Assembly: GCF_015667585.1 (NCBI RefSeq)
Contig: NZ_JADPEG010000007.1
Span: 62,001 to 126,000 of the forward strand
Source of the DNA: Clostridium sp. D33t1_170424_F3
Lineage (GTDB): Bacteria; Bacillota; Clostridia; Oscillospirales; Acutalibacteraceae
DNA length: 64,000 nucleotides
Direction of reading: 5' to 3'
Each line of letters begins with the position of its first letter. Positions within the stretch are counted from its first letter, which is position 1. The position numbers and the translations under genes were made by a program. The notes below the pieces were generated by a model. The model was not told the DNA's origin. It saw only the letters and a list, made by a program, of their open reading frames with translations, and did no database searches. This document shows, piece by piece, positions 52,249 to 62,871 of this stretch.

Positions 52249-54000
52249 TTAAAGCAATGAATTGTCCGTTCCATTCTTCGCAGCCAGCGGCAGAATGACG
52301 GTAAACGCGGTGCCCTTTCCGGGCTCGCTTTCCACGCCGATTTCGCCGCCGTACAGGGCGACCAGGTGCTTTACGATGGACAGCCCCAGCCCCGTGCCGC
52401 CAATCTCGCGCGAACGGCTGGTATCCACGCGGTAAAAACGCTCAAACAGGCGCGGCATATGCTCTTTTGCGATACCGATGCCTGTGTCGCGGATGCGGAT
52501 GACCGCCGTCTGCCGCTGCTTCTGCGCGGTGACAAAAACCGATCCACCCTGCACATTGTACTTGACGGCGTTGGTAATCAGGTTATCGAAGAGCTGTTCC
52601 AGCCGGGTGGGCGTACAGGCAACATACAGGTCCGGCGACGCGTCCAGATGAAGCTGCACCCGGTTTTCCTTTGTCAGCGGCACGGCGCGCTCCAGGCAGC
52701 GCTCCAGCGCCTCACCCACGCTGCATGGGCGCATGGAGGGATCCTCCTTTGCGTTTTCAATCTGGGAGAGTACCAGCATGTCGTCGATCAGATGGTGCAG
52801 ACGCTCCGCCTCAATGTCCAGCACATCGTAGAAATACCGGCGGGTCTCCTCGTCCCGGTTGCCGCTCTTGAGCAGCTCAATGCTGCCGCGGATGGAGGTC
52901 AGCGGCGTTTTCAGCTCGTGCGTCACATTCGAGACAAACTCGCTGCGCAGCTGTTCCAGCTTGCGGATGCGCGTCACGTCCGTCACGACGGCGAGCGCGG
53001 CGGGCGTCTTTTGTCCATCCATCGGCGCGGTATAGACGGTGTATTTTTGATCCTCCGGCAGGTCTGAAAGCTCGTGGCTGGCCGGTTCGCCCGTCCGGAC
53101 GGCCTCCGCCAGCAGATCCGCCAGACGCGTCAGCAGCAGGCTGCCGTCCAGCTTATCGCCCGCTTTTAAACCCGGACAATCCAACAAAGAACAGGCACGC
53201 CGGTTCAAAAACAGGATTTCATTTCGATCGTTCACCGCCAGAACGCCGTCGTTCATCCCCTGCAGCACACCCTCCAGCTGGTCCTGTTTGGTGCGGAGCA
53301 GCTCCACGGCGTTCTCCGTATTATCCGCCATCTGGTTGAAGGACTGCGCCAACTCCGCGAACTCGTGATTGAATTTGCCGCGCACCCGGGTTTGAAAGTC
53401 CCCCCGGGACAGTTTCTTCGCCGCCTCGCTCATGCGCCTGAGGGGCTGGCTGAGCCACGACACAAACAAACTGGAAGCGATGCTGACCATGATGACGCCA
53501 AACAGAACGCCTAACAGCGCATCCAGCCACATCTTGCGGATGGTCCGCTCCAGGTCCTCCAGCGGCAGCGCGGCGCGCAGATAATAGCCGCTGCCCAGCT
53601 GCACCGCCGCATAGTAAAAGGAAACCCCCACGCTGGCGCTCCTGCGGGTATCGTATCCATAACCGCCTTCCCTTGCCTGGACAATCTCCGGACGGTCGTA
53701 ATGATTTTCCCTGATATCTTCTTTTTCACTGTCTCCGACGACGTTGCCCATCCGGTCCAGCACGGTGATGCGCATGGGCTGACCGGCACTGTGCAGCGAG
53801 TTACCCATCTGCAGGGCCAGCTGCTGCGGATGGCGCGTTACCTCGTCCTCCTGTGTGGAAATCACCGCCAGAGCCGCGTTCAGCCGGTTGGTAAACTCCT
53901 CCTGGTACTGGTTTTGCACCAGGACGGTCGCCGTCAGGAACGCCGCTACAAAGCCGATGAGAATGATTCCCACATTGCACAGCAACATCTGTTTTTTCAT
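52249..54000 (-). CDS. phoR: Phosphate-sensing histidine kinase PhoR
   Basis: This 583-residue kinase has membrane segments at about 8-29 and 158-181 flanking an extracellular sensor of about 130 residues, then HAMP (to ~235), PAS (~240-345), the dimerisation/phosphoacceptor [16 protein letters not shown] with His361, and a HATPase domain with N and G boxes ([34 protein letters not shown]). GGGGAGGG lies seven bases before the ATG. It is the last gene of pstSCAB-phoU-phoP-phoR, 160 bp after phoP, and should phosphorylate PhoP when phosphate is scarce. Confidence 0.95.
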   Translation of the reverse strand: MKKQMLLCNVGIILIGFVAAFLTATVLVQNQYQEEFTNRLNAALAVISTQEDEVTRHPQQLALQMGNSLHSAGQPMRITVLDRMGNVVGDSEKEDIRENHYDRPEIVQAREGGYGYDTRRSASVGVSFYYAAVQLGSGYYLRAALPLEDLERTIRKMWLDALLGVLFGVIMVSIASSLFVSWLSQPLRRMSEAAKKLSRGDFQTRVRGKFNHEFAELAQSFNQMADNTENAVELLRTKQDQLEGVLQGMNDGVLAVNDRNEILFLNRRACSLLDCPGLKAGDKLDGSLLLTRLADLLAEAVRTGEPASHELSDLPEDQKYTVYTAPMDGQKTPAALAVVTDVTRIRKLEQLRSEFVSNVTHELKTPLTSIRGSIELLKSGNRDEETRRYFYDVLDIEAERLHHLIDDMLVLSQIENAKEDPSMRPCSVGEALERCLERAVPLTKENRVQLHLDASPDLYVACTPTRLEQLFDNLITNAVKYNVQGGSVFVTAQKQRQTAVIRIRDTGIGIAKEHMPRLFERFYRVDTSRSREIGGTGLGLSIVKHLVALYGGEIGVESEPGKGTAFTVILPLAAKNGTDNSLL

Positions 54001-54161
54001 ATGTACGCCCTCCCCGTAACGATGACAAAGGATCTGTACCGCAATACAGGTCTTGCATCAAAGATCAGCAGAACAGGAGCGGCTTCCTCCACCAAAGCCG
54101 GGGGAATCCGCCAGATTCATCCATATTTTATACACGCCGCCAACACGGAACACGCCCGGCG

Positions 54162-54857
54162 CTATTTCAGGTCCGCAAATTTATAGCCCACGCCGCGCAC
54201 TGTCTGAATCAGCACCGGTTTATCCGGGTCGTCCTCCACCTTCTGGCGCAGGTAGCGCACGTGAACGTCTACGGTGCGCGTATCTCCAAAGTATTCCACT
54301 CCCCACACTTTATCCAGCAGGTTGTCGCGGGTCAGAACCTTGCCGCGGTTCTTCATCAGCATGGCAAGCAGATCGAACTCCTTGGCGGTCAGCTCAATGT
54401 TCTCGCCGTTTTTCTCCACTGTGTGCCGGGTAATGTCCACCTTCAGTCCGCCGCACTCCAGCGTCTGTTCCGGAATTTCCGCCGCGCGCTCCGCCCGGCG
54501 CAGCACCGCGCGCACACGGGCACACAGCTCCTTCATCCCAAAGGGCTTTACTATGTAATCGTCCGCGCCCAGTTCCAGACCGAGTACCTTGTCGATCTCC
54601 TCCCCGCGCGCGGTCAGCATCAAAATCGGAATATTTCGCGTCTCCGGGGACGCCCGCAGGGTACGGCAGACCGCCAGGCCGTCCGGCGGCGGCATCATCC
54701 AGTCCAGTACAATCGCGTCCGGCCGGCGCGCCTGCACACCGGCCAGCAGCTTTTCCCCATCCGCGAATTCCGCTGAATCAAAACCCTCGTCCTTCAAGCC
54801 AAAAACAACCAGCTTGCGGATATTCGGCTCATCGTCCGCAACATAAATCAAAGGCAT
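54162..54857 (-). CDS. phoP: Response regulator PhoP/PhoB family
   Basis: This 231-residue OmpR-type regulator has a receiver domain with phosphoacceptor Asp52 (AIVLDWMMPP), acidic pair Asp8/Asp9 and late Lys in KPFGMKELC, followed by a winged-helix DNA-binding domain (about 130-231) with TRDNLLDKVWG and YKFADLK end. GAGAGGG precedes the ATG. It presumably binds the TTAACA-type repeats ahead of pstS at the start of its own operon. Confidence 0.95.
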   Translation of the reverse strand: MPLIYVADDEPNIRKLVVFGLKDEGFDSAEFADGEKLLAGVQARRPDAIVLDWMMPPPDGLAVCRTLRASPETRNIPILMLTARGEEIDKVLGLELGADDYIVKPFGMKELCARVRAVLRRAERAAEIPEQTLECGGLKVDITRHTVEKNGENIELTAKEFDLLAMLMKNRGKVLTRDNLLDKVWGVEYFGDTRTVDVHVRYLRQKVEDDPDKPVLIQTVRGVGYKFADLK

Positions 54858-54876
54858 AGAAACAGCCCTCTCTTCC

Positions 54877-55536
54877 TCATTTTGTATTCAGCTCCGGATG
54901 CTCGCCCGTCTCCATATAAATCACCCACTCCGCGATATTGGTGGCATGGTCCGCCATGCGCTCCACATATTTGGTGATGAAGATCAGGTCGACGTCGCAC
55001 ATGACGTTCTGCGGATTTTCCGTAATAATATTGCAGACCTCCAGCACAATGCGGGAGAACATCGCGTCCACGTTGTCGTCCGCTTTGCAGATGGCGCGGG
55101 CGGTTTCCACATTGCGGCTGAGGAATACGTCTATGGAATCGCGGAACATGGCGCGGGCGGCCTCCAGCATCTGGACCACATGGGAGAGCGCCAGACTGTT
55201 GCGGTCCAGATTGGCGATCATCAGGATATCGCAGATGTCGGCGCACTGGTCTGCCTCGCGCTCCATATCGGTCAGGATTTTCAGGCAGGCCGCGATGATG
55301 CGCAGGTCGCTGGCAATGGGCTGCTGCAACGCGATCAAGTTCATACAGGTCTGTTCGATCGCGTGCTCCTCGCTGTCAATCTCATTGTCGTTCTGCGCCA
55401 CCCACTTGGCCTTCTCCATATCCTGTGTGCGCAGGGCCTCAATGGTCGTCTGGACGCGCCCGTCCACCGTATTTCCCAAATCCGTCATACGGCGGATCAG
55501 ATCGTTGATTTCGCGGTCAAAAAGCTTTCTGGGCAT
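54877..55536 (-). CDS. phoU: Phosphate signalling regulator PhoU
   Basis: This 219-residue cytoplasmic protein has two PhoU three-helix modules, each with the metal-binding ExxxD-type pattern (for example RIIAACLKILTDMEREADQC and KYVERMADHATNIAEWV). It transmits Pst transport status to PhoR and restrains phosphate uptake. GGAGG lies seven bases upstream. It is between pstB and phoP. Confidence 0.96.
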   Translation of the reverse strand: MPRKLFDREINDLIRRMTDLGNTVDGRVQTTIEALRTQDMEKAKWVAQNDNEIDSEEHAIEQTCMNLIALQQPIASDLRIIAACLKILTDMEREADQCADICDILMIANLDRNSLALSHVVQMLEAARAMFRDSIDVFLSRNVETARAICKADDNVDAMFSRIVLEVCNIITENPQNVMCDVDLIFITKYVERMADHATNIAEWVIYMETGEHPELNTK

Positions 55537-55593
55537 ATAATCCCTCCTAGTTATCTTTATTATACAGCATCCATCTCTGCAGGAAAAGAGAAA

Positions 55594-56358
55594 TCAACCA
55601 AAGCGGCCCGTGATATAGCGTTCCGTGCGCTCATCCTTCGGCTGGTTAAACATCGTTCTTGTATCGCTGTACTCCACAATCTCACCCAACAGGAAAAACG
55701 CCGTGTTGTCCGCGATACGCGCGGCCTGCTGCATGTTGTGCGTCACAATGATAACCGTATACTGAGAGCGCAGGTCGTCCATTAAATCTTCAATTTTCAG
55801 CGTGGAAACCGGGTCCAGCGCGCTGGTCGGCTCGTCCATCAGGATCACGTCCGGCTCCACCGCCAAGGCGCGGGCGATGCAAAGGCGCTGCTGCTGGCCG
55901 CCGGAGAGGCCCAGCGCGGACTTTTTCAGGCGGTCTTTCACCTCGTCCCACAGGGCGGCGCTGCGCAGGGAGCGCTCCACAATTTCATCCAGCTTCTGCT
56001 TGCTTTTGATCCCGTGGACCCGCGGCCCATAGGCAATGTTGTCGTAAACGCTCATCGGGAAGGGGTTTGGCTTTTGGAACACCATGCCCGCGCGGCGGCG
56101 CAGCATCGTTACGTCGGTGCGCGGGTCGTAGATGTCCTCACCGTCCAGCAAAACCTTGCCCGTGATCTTACAGCCGTCGACCAAATCGTTCATGCGGTTC
56201 AACGTTTTCAGACAGGTGGACTTGCCGCAGCCGGAGGGCCCGATAAACGCGGTGACTTTATGTTCCGGGATTTCAATGCTCACACCCTTGAGCGCGTGGA
56301 AATCCCCGTAATATAAGTTGAGGTCCTCAATCGTAATCTTATTTTTACCCATTTCCAT
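55594..56358 (-). CDS. pstB: Phosphate ABC transporter ATP-binding protein PstB
   Basis: This 254-residue ATPase shows Walker [10 protein letters not shown], signature [15 protein letters not shown], Walker [14 protein letters not shown] and the family ending YITGRFG. The ATG at 56358 has AAAGGG ten to eleven bases upstream; a longer frame to 56388 overlaps pstA. It couples ATP hydrolysis to phosphate import. Confidence 0.96.
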   Translation of the reverse strand: MEMGKNKITIEDLNLYYGDFHALKGVSIEIPEHKVTAFIGPSGCGKSTCLKTLNRMNDLVDGCKITGKVLLDGEDIYDPRTDVTMLRRRAGMVFQKPNPFPMSVYDNIAYGPRVHGIKSKQKLDEIVERSLRSAALWDEVKDRLKKSALGLSGGQQQRLCIARALAVEPDVILMDEPTSALDPVSTLKIEDLMDDLRSQYTVIIVTHNMQQAARIADNTAFFLLGEIVEYSDTRTMFNQPKDERTERYITGRFG

Positions 56359-56384
56359 TTCTGATTCAACCCTTTCTGAAGGTC

Positions 56385-57257
56385 TCACTGCTTTTGCAGC
56401 ACTTTCGTGACCAGCCTGGTCAGACAGTTGAGCAGGAATACCAGGATCAGCAGCACAGCGGCGGTTGCAAAGGCGATGTTCATCGCGTCGGGCGTGGACG
56501 CTTCGCGCGCCGTCTGGTACAGGTGCAGCGTCAGTGTGCGGCCGCTGGTCAAAATCTGGCGGAAGAAATCCTTCGGCATATTGTAGCCAATACCGGACGT
56601 AAAGAGCAGCGCGGCGCTCTCGCCCACGATGCGCCCCACCGCCAGGATCACCGCCGTCAGCACGCCGGGCATGGCGCAGGGCAGGACGATTCCCAAAATC
56701 ACGCGCAGCTTGCCCGCGCCCAGCGCCAGAGCCCCCTCTTTAAAGGAGGACGGCACCGCAATCAGGGATTCCTCCGTCGTGCGGATGATTGTCGGCAGAA
56801 TGCAGATGGTCATGGTCAAACAGCCCGCCAGAATGGACACCTGCAAGCGGAACAGCACACAGAAGACCGTATAGCCAAACAGGCCGAAGATGATAGACGG
56901 GATGCCGGAGAGCACCTCCGTTGTAAACCGGATCGCTCTGACCAGCCTGCCCTGTTTGGCATACTGTGTCAGGTAGATCGCGGAGGAGATGCCGATCGGT
57001 GCGGAGATCAGCAGGGTAATCACAACAATGTACAGGGTATTGATAATCATCGGCAGAATGCCTTTCAGCTCCGGATTCATCTCGGAATACGGGGTGGAAA
57101 TAAACTTCCAGGTGATGTACGGCACGCCGTTGACCAGAATATAGCCGAGAATGCCGACCAGCACCACAACGGTCACTGCGGCGGCCAGATAGATCAGGGT
57201 TTTCAGGACGGAATCCGAAACATGCTTATGCTTGCAGTATAAAGACTTACTCGGCAT
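56385..57257 (-). CDS. pstA: Phosphate ABC transporter permease PstA
   Basis: This 290-residue permease has six membrane segments and the coupling region [10 protein letters not shown]-like block ([18 protein letters not shown]), [13 protein letters not shown] and [15 protein letters not shown]. Its ATG at 57257 is inside the last codons of pstC (11-bp overlap) with GGGGTG upstream, indicating translational coupling. Confidence 0.95.
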   Translation of the reverse strand: MPSKSLYCKHKHVSDSVLKTLIYLAAAVTVVVLVGILGYILVNGVPYITWKFISTPYSEMNPELKGILPMIINTLYIVVITLLISAPIGISSAIYLTQYAKQGRLVRAIRFTTEVLSGIPSIIFGLFGYTVFCVLFRLQVSILAGCLTMTICILPTIIRTTEESLIAVPSSFKEGALALGAGKLRVILGIVLPCAMPGVLTAVILAVGRIVGESAALLFTSGIGYNMPKDFFRQILTSGRTLTLHLYQTAREASTPDAMNIAFATAAVLLILVFLLNCLTRLVTKVLQKQ

Positions 57258-58608
57258 CCATCTGCACCCCTTTCTTTGAGATATAGGTAAAGCTGATATT
57301 GACAATCATTATAAACACAAACAGCACCAGCCCGATGGCGAACAGCGCCTGCCGGTGCAAGCCGGAAGAGTAACTCATCTCCATCGCGATGCCCGTCGTC
57401 AGAAAACGCACCGGGCCGAGCAGGCTCGGCATATTCGGGACGTTGCCTGCCACCATGATGACCGCCATGGTCTCACCGATCGCGCGGCCCACGCCCAAAA
57501 TGACGCCCGCCAGAATACCGGACTTCGCCGCCGGGACCGTCACCTTGAAAATGGTCGTGGTCGGCGTGGCGCCCAGCGCCAGAGACGCCTCGCGGTAGGA
57601 AACCGGCACGGCGTGCAGCGCCGTTTCCGACACGTTGACAATCGTGGGCAATACCATGATCGCCAGAATCAGGATCGCGGCCAGCAGGCTGTCGCCCGTT
57701 GTGCCGCCCTGAAAGGGCGGGAAGGTGCGGATTGCCGGGACGATCACCAGCATGCCGAAGAAGCCGTAGATGACCGATGGAATGCCCGCCAGCAGTTCCA
57801 CCGCCGGACGGACCAGCCTGGCCACGCCGGGGCGGGCCGTTTCCGAGAGAAAAACCGCCGTGAGGATGCCGATCGGCACGCCCAGCAGGATCGCGCCCGC
57901 GGTACCCGCGATGGAGGAGAGGATCAGCGCCAGAATTCCGAATTTTTCCGAGCTGGCCGCCCACTCCCTGCCGAACAGGAATTCGCCCAGACCGATCTGC
58001 GCAATGGCCGGCGCGCCCGTCACCAGAATATAAATTGTGATGACCGCAACGGACCCGACGGAAACGCAGGACGCCACCTTGAAGATGGACTCCGCCAGCC
58101 GTTCCGTCCCCTGCGTCCACAGGCACAGCACCGCGCTGACAATCCCCAAAAAGAGTGTGCCCAGAAACGGCCAGAGATACTGCACGGAAATCTCACTGAT
58201 ATTCAGGGATGTGACCGCCGTCTGGATATTGGAGGTGGTAATCAGCACAATCAGCGGGGTTATGCCGGAAAGGATATACGCCGTTCCCGCAAGTACCGGT
58301 TTCCGCAGCAAAAGCAGCGCGATACCGAGCAGCGCCAGCGCCACCCCGGCGATCACCGCGACCCGCGTCAAAAGGGGAATCGTAACCAAACCGCTCATCT
58401 GCGGGCCGGCCACACGCATCCCCCGCACAGTCGCAAGCTGCAGCCCGCTCAGGGCGTAGATACTGTCTTTAAAAACAAACCTGATGTATGGAAAAAAGAA
58501 GGAAAGCGCAATCACCGCGCCCAACGCCACCGCAACGATTTTTTTCGCCCGGTTGGCTGTTGCGCGCTTGTGTTCCGCTCGTTCGTTTGTCAATGTCGCT
58601 TGCAGCAT
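57247..58608 (-). CDS. pstC: Phosphate ABC transporter permease PstC with extra N-terminal membrane domain
   Basis: This protein has 453 residues, against about 290-330 usual for PstC. Residues ~171-453 are a normal permease (ELLAGIPSVIYGFFG, YREASLALGATPTTTIFKV, GVGRAIGETMAVIMV). Residues 1-170 form an additional domain with about four membrane segments (near 22-40, 83-100, 107-124 and 145-163) and a short extracytoplasmic-looking stretch with VRGMRVAGPQMSG. The only good ribosome-binding site, GGAGGG, is before this long start, so the extension is real rather than a mis-start. It may be a sensor or an anchor for PstS or PhoR; this is inference. Confidence 0.92.
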   Translation of the reverse strand: MLQATLTNERAEHKRATANRAKKIVAVALGAVIALSFFFPYIRFVFKDSIYALSGLQLATVRGMRVAGPQMSGLVTIPLLTRVAVIAGVALALLGIALLLLRKPVLAGTAYILSGITPLIVLITTSNIQTAVTSLNISEISVQYLWPFLGTLFLGIVSAVLCLWTQGTERLAESIFKVASCVSVGSVAVITIYILVTGAPAIAQIGLGEFLFGREWAASSEKFGILALILSSIAGTAGAILLGVPIGILTAVFLSETARPGVARLVRPAVELLAGIPSVIYGFFGMLVIVPAIRTFPPFQGGTTGDSLLAAILILAIMVLPTIVNVSETALHAVPVSYREASLALGATPTTTIFKVTVPAAKSGILAGVILGVGRAIGETMAVIMVAGNVPNMPSLLGPVRFLTTGIAMEMSYSSGLHRQALFAIGLVLFVFIMIVNISFTYISKKGVQMDAE

Positions 58609-58647
58609 AAAATGCCCTCCGTTCGTTTCGAACTGTCTGGACAGGAC

Positions 58648-58684
58648 AAAATGCTTCGGCGCAGCATGGGCGCCGGAGCATTTT
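58648..58684 (-). terminator. Attenuating terminator between pstS and pstC
   Basis: AAAATGCT-CGGCGC and GCGCCG-AGCATTTT form a 14-bp stem ending in TTTTG on the minus strand. It would give more pstS than permease transcript. Confidence 0.72.
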
Positions 58685-58743
58685 AATGAGCGTATCTACA
58701 ACTTTTGCATGGTGGAGCTGTATCTGCGCCCCTGTTCCTGTTT

Positions 58744-59649
58744 TTATTCAGCGGTTACCAGGCCGACGCTCTTGATGATTTCCTGACCCTCGTCGGAATA
58801 GAGGAAATCGAACCAGGCTTTGACCAGCTCGCTGTCGGAACCCTTTTTATAAATCTGCACGAAGGGCCTCTGCGCTTTGTAGGAGCCGTTTACGATGTTT
58901 TCTTCGTTGGCCTCCACGCCGTCCACCTTGCAGGCGATGATGGAATCATTGACGGAATCAAGAGAAACATAGCCGATTGCGGACGGATCGGAACCGATCT
59001 TTGCGACCACTTCGCCGGTGGAGGTGATCTCCGCCGCATAGACGCAGCTTTCTTTGCAGTCAAAGATGGATTCAAAGCCGTCTCTGGTGCCGGAAGCGGC
59101 CTCACGGCCCAGCACGGTGATCTTCTGATCGTTGCCGCCGAGCTCTTTCCAGTTGCTGATCTCGCCGGTGAATATCTTTGTGATCTGCTCGCTGGTCAGT
59201 TCGGTGACCGGATTCTCTTTATTCACAGCAATCGCGATGCCGTCGATGGCAATCTGCTTGATCTCAAACTGGCTCGGGTCCTCTTCGTCCTTCAGGTTTC
59301 TGGAGAGGTCGCCGATCAGGGCCGTACCCGCAAGCACCGCCTTCGGCGCGTCGCCGGAGCCGTTGCCGCTCTTTGTAACGGTAACGTCCGGATATTTTAC
59401 CTGGAACGCCTCACCCAGCGCCTGGCAGACCTTTGCCATGGAAGTGGAACCGTTCAAGGTCAGGTTGCCGCTGATGGAGGGCGTTTCTTCCGAGGAAGAC
59501 GGCTCCGTATTGGAAGGCGTGTTCGCGTCGGGTGTGGACTGGGAAGACGGGGTGGCCGACTGGCCTTCAACCTCGGATGCGCAGCCGACAAACGCCGCGG
59601 TGGAACAGATCATTGCCAATACCATCAGGATCGAAAGGATCTTTTTCAT
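58744..59649 (-). CDS. pstS: Phosphate-binding lipoprotein PstS
   Basis: This 301-residue lipoprotein (lipobox FVGC, then a Ser/Thr/Glu linker to about residue 58) has the phosphate-binding features LNGSTSMAKVC, SGNGSGDAP and GREAASGTRDGFES. It delivers phosphate to PstCA and is first in the operon, behind a Pho box. Length is normal for the shorter Gram-positive type. Confidence 0.96.
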   Translation of the reverse strand: MKKILSILMVLAMICSTAAFVGCASEVEGQSATPSSQSTPDANTPSNTEPSSSEETPSISGNLTLNGSTSMAKVCQALGEAFQVKYPDVTVTKSGNGSGDAPKAVLAGTALIGDLSRNLKDEEDPSQFEIKQIAIDGIAIAVNKENPVTELTSEQITKIFTGEISNWKELGGNDQKITVLGREAASGTRDGFESIFDCKESCVYAAEITSTGEVVAKIGSDPSAIGYVSLDSVNDSIIACKVDGVEANEENIVNGSYKAQRPFVQIYKKGSDSELVKAWFDFLYSDEGQEIIKSVGLVTAE

Positions 59650-59708
59650 AGTTTCATTGCTCCTTACATTTTCTTCATCTTGTTTCGCTTTTTCTTAAGT
59701 ACGGGTTC

Positions 59709-59751
59709 ATTCTACCGGGGCAATGTTAAAATCAGGTTAAGCTTAGTTTAG
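59709..59751 (-). promoter_or_regulatory. PhoP box and promoter of the pst operon
   Basis: On the minus strand CTAAAC (59746-59751), TTAACC (59735-59740) and TTAACA (59724-59729) recur every 11 bp, the spacing of Gram-positive PhoP direct repeats, and a TAGAAT -10 (59709-59714) follows nine bases on, with the repeats where a -35 would be. Confidence 0.72.
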
Positions 59752-59802
59752 ATGAAAATAAAATAAATATGCGCTTCCTCCCAAAATCCTTCCGGACGCA
59801 AA

Positions 59803-59838
59803 AAATCCCCTGCCGCGCACAAATGCAGCAGGGGATTT
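59803..59838 (-). terminator. Terminator of secA
   Basis: AAATCCCCTGC and GCAGGGGATTT form an 11-bp stem followed by TTTTTTGCG on the minus strand, 14 bp past the secA stop. Confidence 0.88.
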
Positions 59839-59851
59839 TGATCTTTTTTAT

Positions 59852-62605
59852 TTAGTTTGCCGGGTGGTACTTTTCACAGGTGCATTTCTTAAACTTTTTG
59901 CCGCTTCCGCAGGGGCAGGGATCATTCGGGCCGATCTTTTTGCCCTTGCGCACCGGCTGGTTGGCGTCCGTTCCGTCGGCGCTGGTCGCCGTCGGCTTCG
60001 CCACCTGCTCGCGCTTCGGCTCCTCCTGCGTGCGCAGCTGCACGGTAAGCATCATGCGGGCGGTATTCTCGCGGATGGTCGCGATCATCTCGTCGAACAT
60101 ATCAAAGCCTTCCAGACGGTATTCCACAACCGGATCGTGCTGACCGTAAGCGCGCAATCGGATGCCCTTCTGGAGCTCCTCCATTGCGTCAATGTGGTCC
60201 ATCCACTCGCGGTCGACGTTCTTAAGCAGGATCACGCGCTCCAGCTCGCGCATGACCGTGTCGCCATACGCCTTTTCACGCGCTTCGTATTGTTCCATCG
60301 CCTTCTTGGTCAGCTCTTCCTGTACGAATTCCGGCTCCAGACGTTCCAGTTCGCTTTCGTCGTACACCAGGTCATCCGGGCCGATCATCCAGCCCATGTA
60401 GTGCTCGCGCAGCCCGTTGAGGTCCCAGTCCTCCTTGAGGGTCTCCTTCGGCAGGAACTTCTGCACCTGCGCCTCGATGGCCTGCTCGATCATCTTGACC
60501 ACCTGCTCGCGGATATCCTCGCCGTTGAGCACCTGATCGCGCTGGCCGTAAATGATCTCACGCTGGCGGCTCATAACGTCGTCAAACTGGAGAACATTTT
60601 TACGGATGGCAAAGTTGCGGCCCTCAATCTTCTTCTGCGCGCCCTCGATGGTTTTGGTGAGCATGCCTGCTTCAATCGGCGTGTCCTCGTCTACTTTAAG
60701 TGTATCCATCATCGTGGTGATGCGATCGCCGCCGAACAGACGCATGAGGTCGTCTTCCAGAGAGATATAGAAACGGCTCAAACCGGGGTCCCCCTGACGG
60801 CCTGCACGGCCGCGCAGCTGGTTATCAATGCGGCGGGACTCATGGCGCTCGGTGCCGATGATGTACAGGCCGCCGACCTTCCGGACTTCCTCCGCTTCGA
60901 CTTTGGTAATTTCACTGTATTTTGCCTTAAGTTCCTGATACACCTTGCGCGCCGCCAGAATCTCTTCGTCGTCCGTCTCATAGTAGGAATCCGCCGCGCT
61001 GATCATCTCTTCCGTATACTGCATGCGGCGCATTTCGGACTTCGCCATGTATTCGGCGTTGCCGCCCAGCATAATATCGGTACCACGGCCGGCCATGTTC
61101 GTCGCGATGGTGACGGCGTTCTTGTGGCCCGCCTGCGCAACGATTTCCGCTTCCTTCTCATGGTACTTCGCGTTCAATACTTCGTGCTTGACGCCGCGGC
61201 GCTTCAGCAGCTTGCTCAGTTCCTCAGACTTTTCAATGGAGATGGTGCCGACCAGAACCGGCTGGCCCTTCTCATGGTGCTCAACAATATCGTCAATGAC
61301 GGCGTTAAATTTGCCCTTCTCGGTCTTGTAAACGACGTCCGGCAGATCCTCACGCGCCAGCGGACGGTTGGTGGGGATCTCAATGACGTCCAGTTTATAG
61401 ATTTCACGGAATTCCGCTTCTTCCGTCATCGCGGTACCGGTCATACCGGAAAGCTTATCATACAGGCGGAAGAAGTTCTGGAACGTGATCGTCGCCAGCG
61501 TTTTGCTCTCGCGTGCAACCTTCACGCCTTCCTTTGCCTCGATGGCCTGGTGCAATCCCTCGTTATAGCGGCGGCCGTACATCAGACGGCCGGTAAATTC
61601 ATCGACAATGATGACCTCGCCGTCCTTGACGACGTAGTCGATATCCTTGGTCATGACGCCGCGGGCCTTAATCGCCTGATTGATATGGTGCTGCAGGGTG
61701 ATGTTGTCCGCGTCGGTCAGGTTTTCAACGTTGAAATAGGACTCGGCTTTCTTGACGCCCTTCTGCGTCAGGGTCGCCGTCTTCGCCTTCTCATTGACCA
61801 GATAATCCGCGTCCTCGTACAGGGCGTCGTTATCCTCTTTTTCGTCCAGCTCCGCAACCTTGACAAAGTGCAGGGTCTGCGCGAACGCGTCCGCGATGTT
61901 GTACAGCTCGGTGGACTTGTCCCCCTGGCCGGAAATAATCAGCGGAGTACGGGCCTCGTCGATGAGGATGGAGTCCACTTCGTCGACGATGGCAAAGTTA
62001 TGGCTGCGCTGCACTTTATTCTCTTTATAGATGACCATGTTGTCGCGCAGGTAATCGAATCCGTATTCGTTGTTGGTACCGTAGGTAATATCCGCCTGAT
62101 AGGCGCGCTGACGGTCCGCGTTGTCCATATCGTGCGCGATCAGGCCGACGGAGAGGCCCAGGAAGCGGTAGACCTTGCCCATCCACTCGGAGTCGCGGCG
62201 GGCCAGGTAATCGTTGACGGTGACTACATGGACGCCCTTTCCGGAGAGCGCGTTCAGATATGCCGGCAGGGTCGCGACCAGGGTTTTACCTTCACCGGTC
62301 CGCATCTCCGCGATCCGTCCCTGATGGAGCACGATACCGCCGATGATCTGCACCGGGAAGTGGCGCATGTTCAGCACACGCCAGGACGCCTCGCGGCAGA
62401 CGGCAAACGCATCCGGCAGGATGTCGTCCAGCGTTTCACCCTTCGCCAGGCGCTCTTTCAGCACGGGAGTCTGCGCCTGCAGCTCCTCGTCGCTGAGCCC
62501 CTTATATTTTTCTTCCAAGGCAAGTACTTTGTCGCAAAGCGGCTGCACGCGCTTCAGCTCGCGCTTGCTGTAATTGCCGAAAAACGCTTTTAAAATGTTT
62601 CCCAT
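59852..62605 (-). CDS. secA: Protein translocase ATPase SecA
   Basis: This 917-residue motor drives Sec-dependent export through SecYEG. It has Walker A RTGEGKT (Lys107), the DEAD-like [15 protein letters not shown], the second motor domain with [14 protein letters not shown] and [10 protein letters not shown], the helical scaffold, and a C-terminal zinc motif [22 protein letters not shown] lies five bases before the ATG. It is alone between pst and the XRE gene, with a structured leader upstream. Confidence 0.97.
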   Translation of the reverse strand: MGNILKAFFGNYSKRELKRVQPLCDKVLALEEKYKGLSDEELQAQTPVLKERLAKGETLDDILPDAFAVCREASWRVLNMRHFPVQIIGGIVLHQGRIAEMRTGEGKTLVATLPAYLNALSGKGVHVVTVNDYLARRDSEWMGKVYRFLGLSVGLIAHDMDNADRQRAYQADITYGTNNEYGFDYLRDNMVIYKENKVQRSHNFAIVDEVDSILIDEARTPLIISGQGDKSTELYNIADAFAQTLHFVKVAELDEKEDNDALYEDADYLVNEKAKTATLTQKGVKKAESYFNVENLTDADNITLQHHINQAIKARGVMTKDIDYVVKDGEVIIVDEFTGRLMYGRRYNEGLHQAIEAKEGVKVARESKTLATITFQNFFRLYDKLSGMTGTAMTEEAEFREIYKLDVIEIPTNRPLAREDLPDVVYKTEKGKFNAVIDDIVEHHEKGQPVLVGTISIEKSEELSKLLKRRGVKHEVLNAKYHEKEAEIVAQAGHKNAVTIATNMAGRGTDIMLGGNAEYMAKSEMRRMQYTEEMISAADSYYETDDEEILAARKVYQELKAKYSEITKVEAEEVRKVGGLYIIGTERHESRRIDNQLRGRAGRQGDPGLSRFYISLEDDLMRLFGGDRITTMMDTLKVDEDTPIEAGMLTKTIEGAQKKIEGRNFAIRKNVLQFDDVMSRQREIIYGQRDQVLNGEDIREQVVKMIEQAIEAQVQKFLPKETLKEDWDLNGLREHYMGWMIGPDDLVYDESELERLEPEFVQEELTKKAMEQYEAREKAYGDTVMRELERVILLKNVDREWMDHIDAMEELQKGIRLRAYGQHDPVVEYRLEGFDMFDEMIATIRENTARMMLTVQLRTQEEPKREQVAKPTATSADGTDANQPVRKGKKIGPNDPCPCGSGKKFKKCTCEKYHPAN

Positions 62606-62643
62606 GAAATGTCACCTCAAACAATTTATTATATACCGGTTAA

Positions 62644-62720
62644 AAAGCCCGTCCGCCAACAGAGATTCCGCCTGGCTCCCAACGGAGGGGCCTTAATCTC
62701 TTCAGATCAAGCATACGGGC
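62644..62720 (-). ncRNA. Candidate structured leader RNA of secA
   Basis: On the minus strand about 75 nt run from GCCCGT to ACGGGC followed by TTTTTA: an outer 6-bp stem, a middle AGAGATT/AATCTCT stem and an inner GGC..CTCC/GGAG..CC hairpin. GGCGGA occurs twice, allowing alternative pairing. The terminal stem plus U run looks like an attenuator or a short free RNA. I could not match it to a known riboswitch class. Confidence 0.45.
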
Positions 62721-62723
62721 ATT

Positions 62724-62732
62724 ATTATAACA
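62724..62732 (-). promoter_or_regulatory. Extended -10 promoter ahead of the secA leader
   Basis: On the minus strand TGT immediately precedes a perfect TATAAT (62724-62729), an extended -10; there is no good -35 at 17 bp. The transcript would start at or just inside the structured leader. Confidence 0.5.
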
Positions 62733-62833
62733 TAGCCGGGTGAAAAAAGGAAGAACAAATCATGAATTTGGCTGTTCGATTTGTGGAATTTGTCAAACAT
62801 CCCCAGACTGAAAACCATTCGGGAACAATTAAA

Positions 62834-62871
62834 AATGGGTGGGAAAACCATAAAAAATTTTCCCGCCCATT
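62834..62871 (-). terminator. Terminator of the XRE regulator gene
   Basis: AATGGGTGGGAAAA pairs with TTTTCCCGCCCATT (one mismatch) and is followed on the minus strand by TTTAATTG, directly after the stop codon. Confidence 0.82.

Noticed and set aside
57355-58686. A 443-codon arginine/histidine-rich open frame antisense to pstC
   Set aside because: Composition artefact opposite a clear permease gene.
59864-62593. A 909-codon open frame antisense to secA
   Set aside because: It is a composition shadow of secA; its Leu/Val/His/Gln-rich sequence matches no family.
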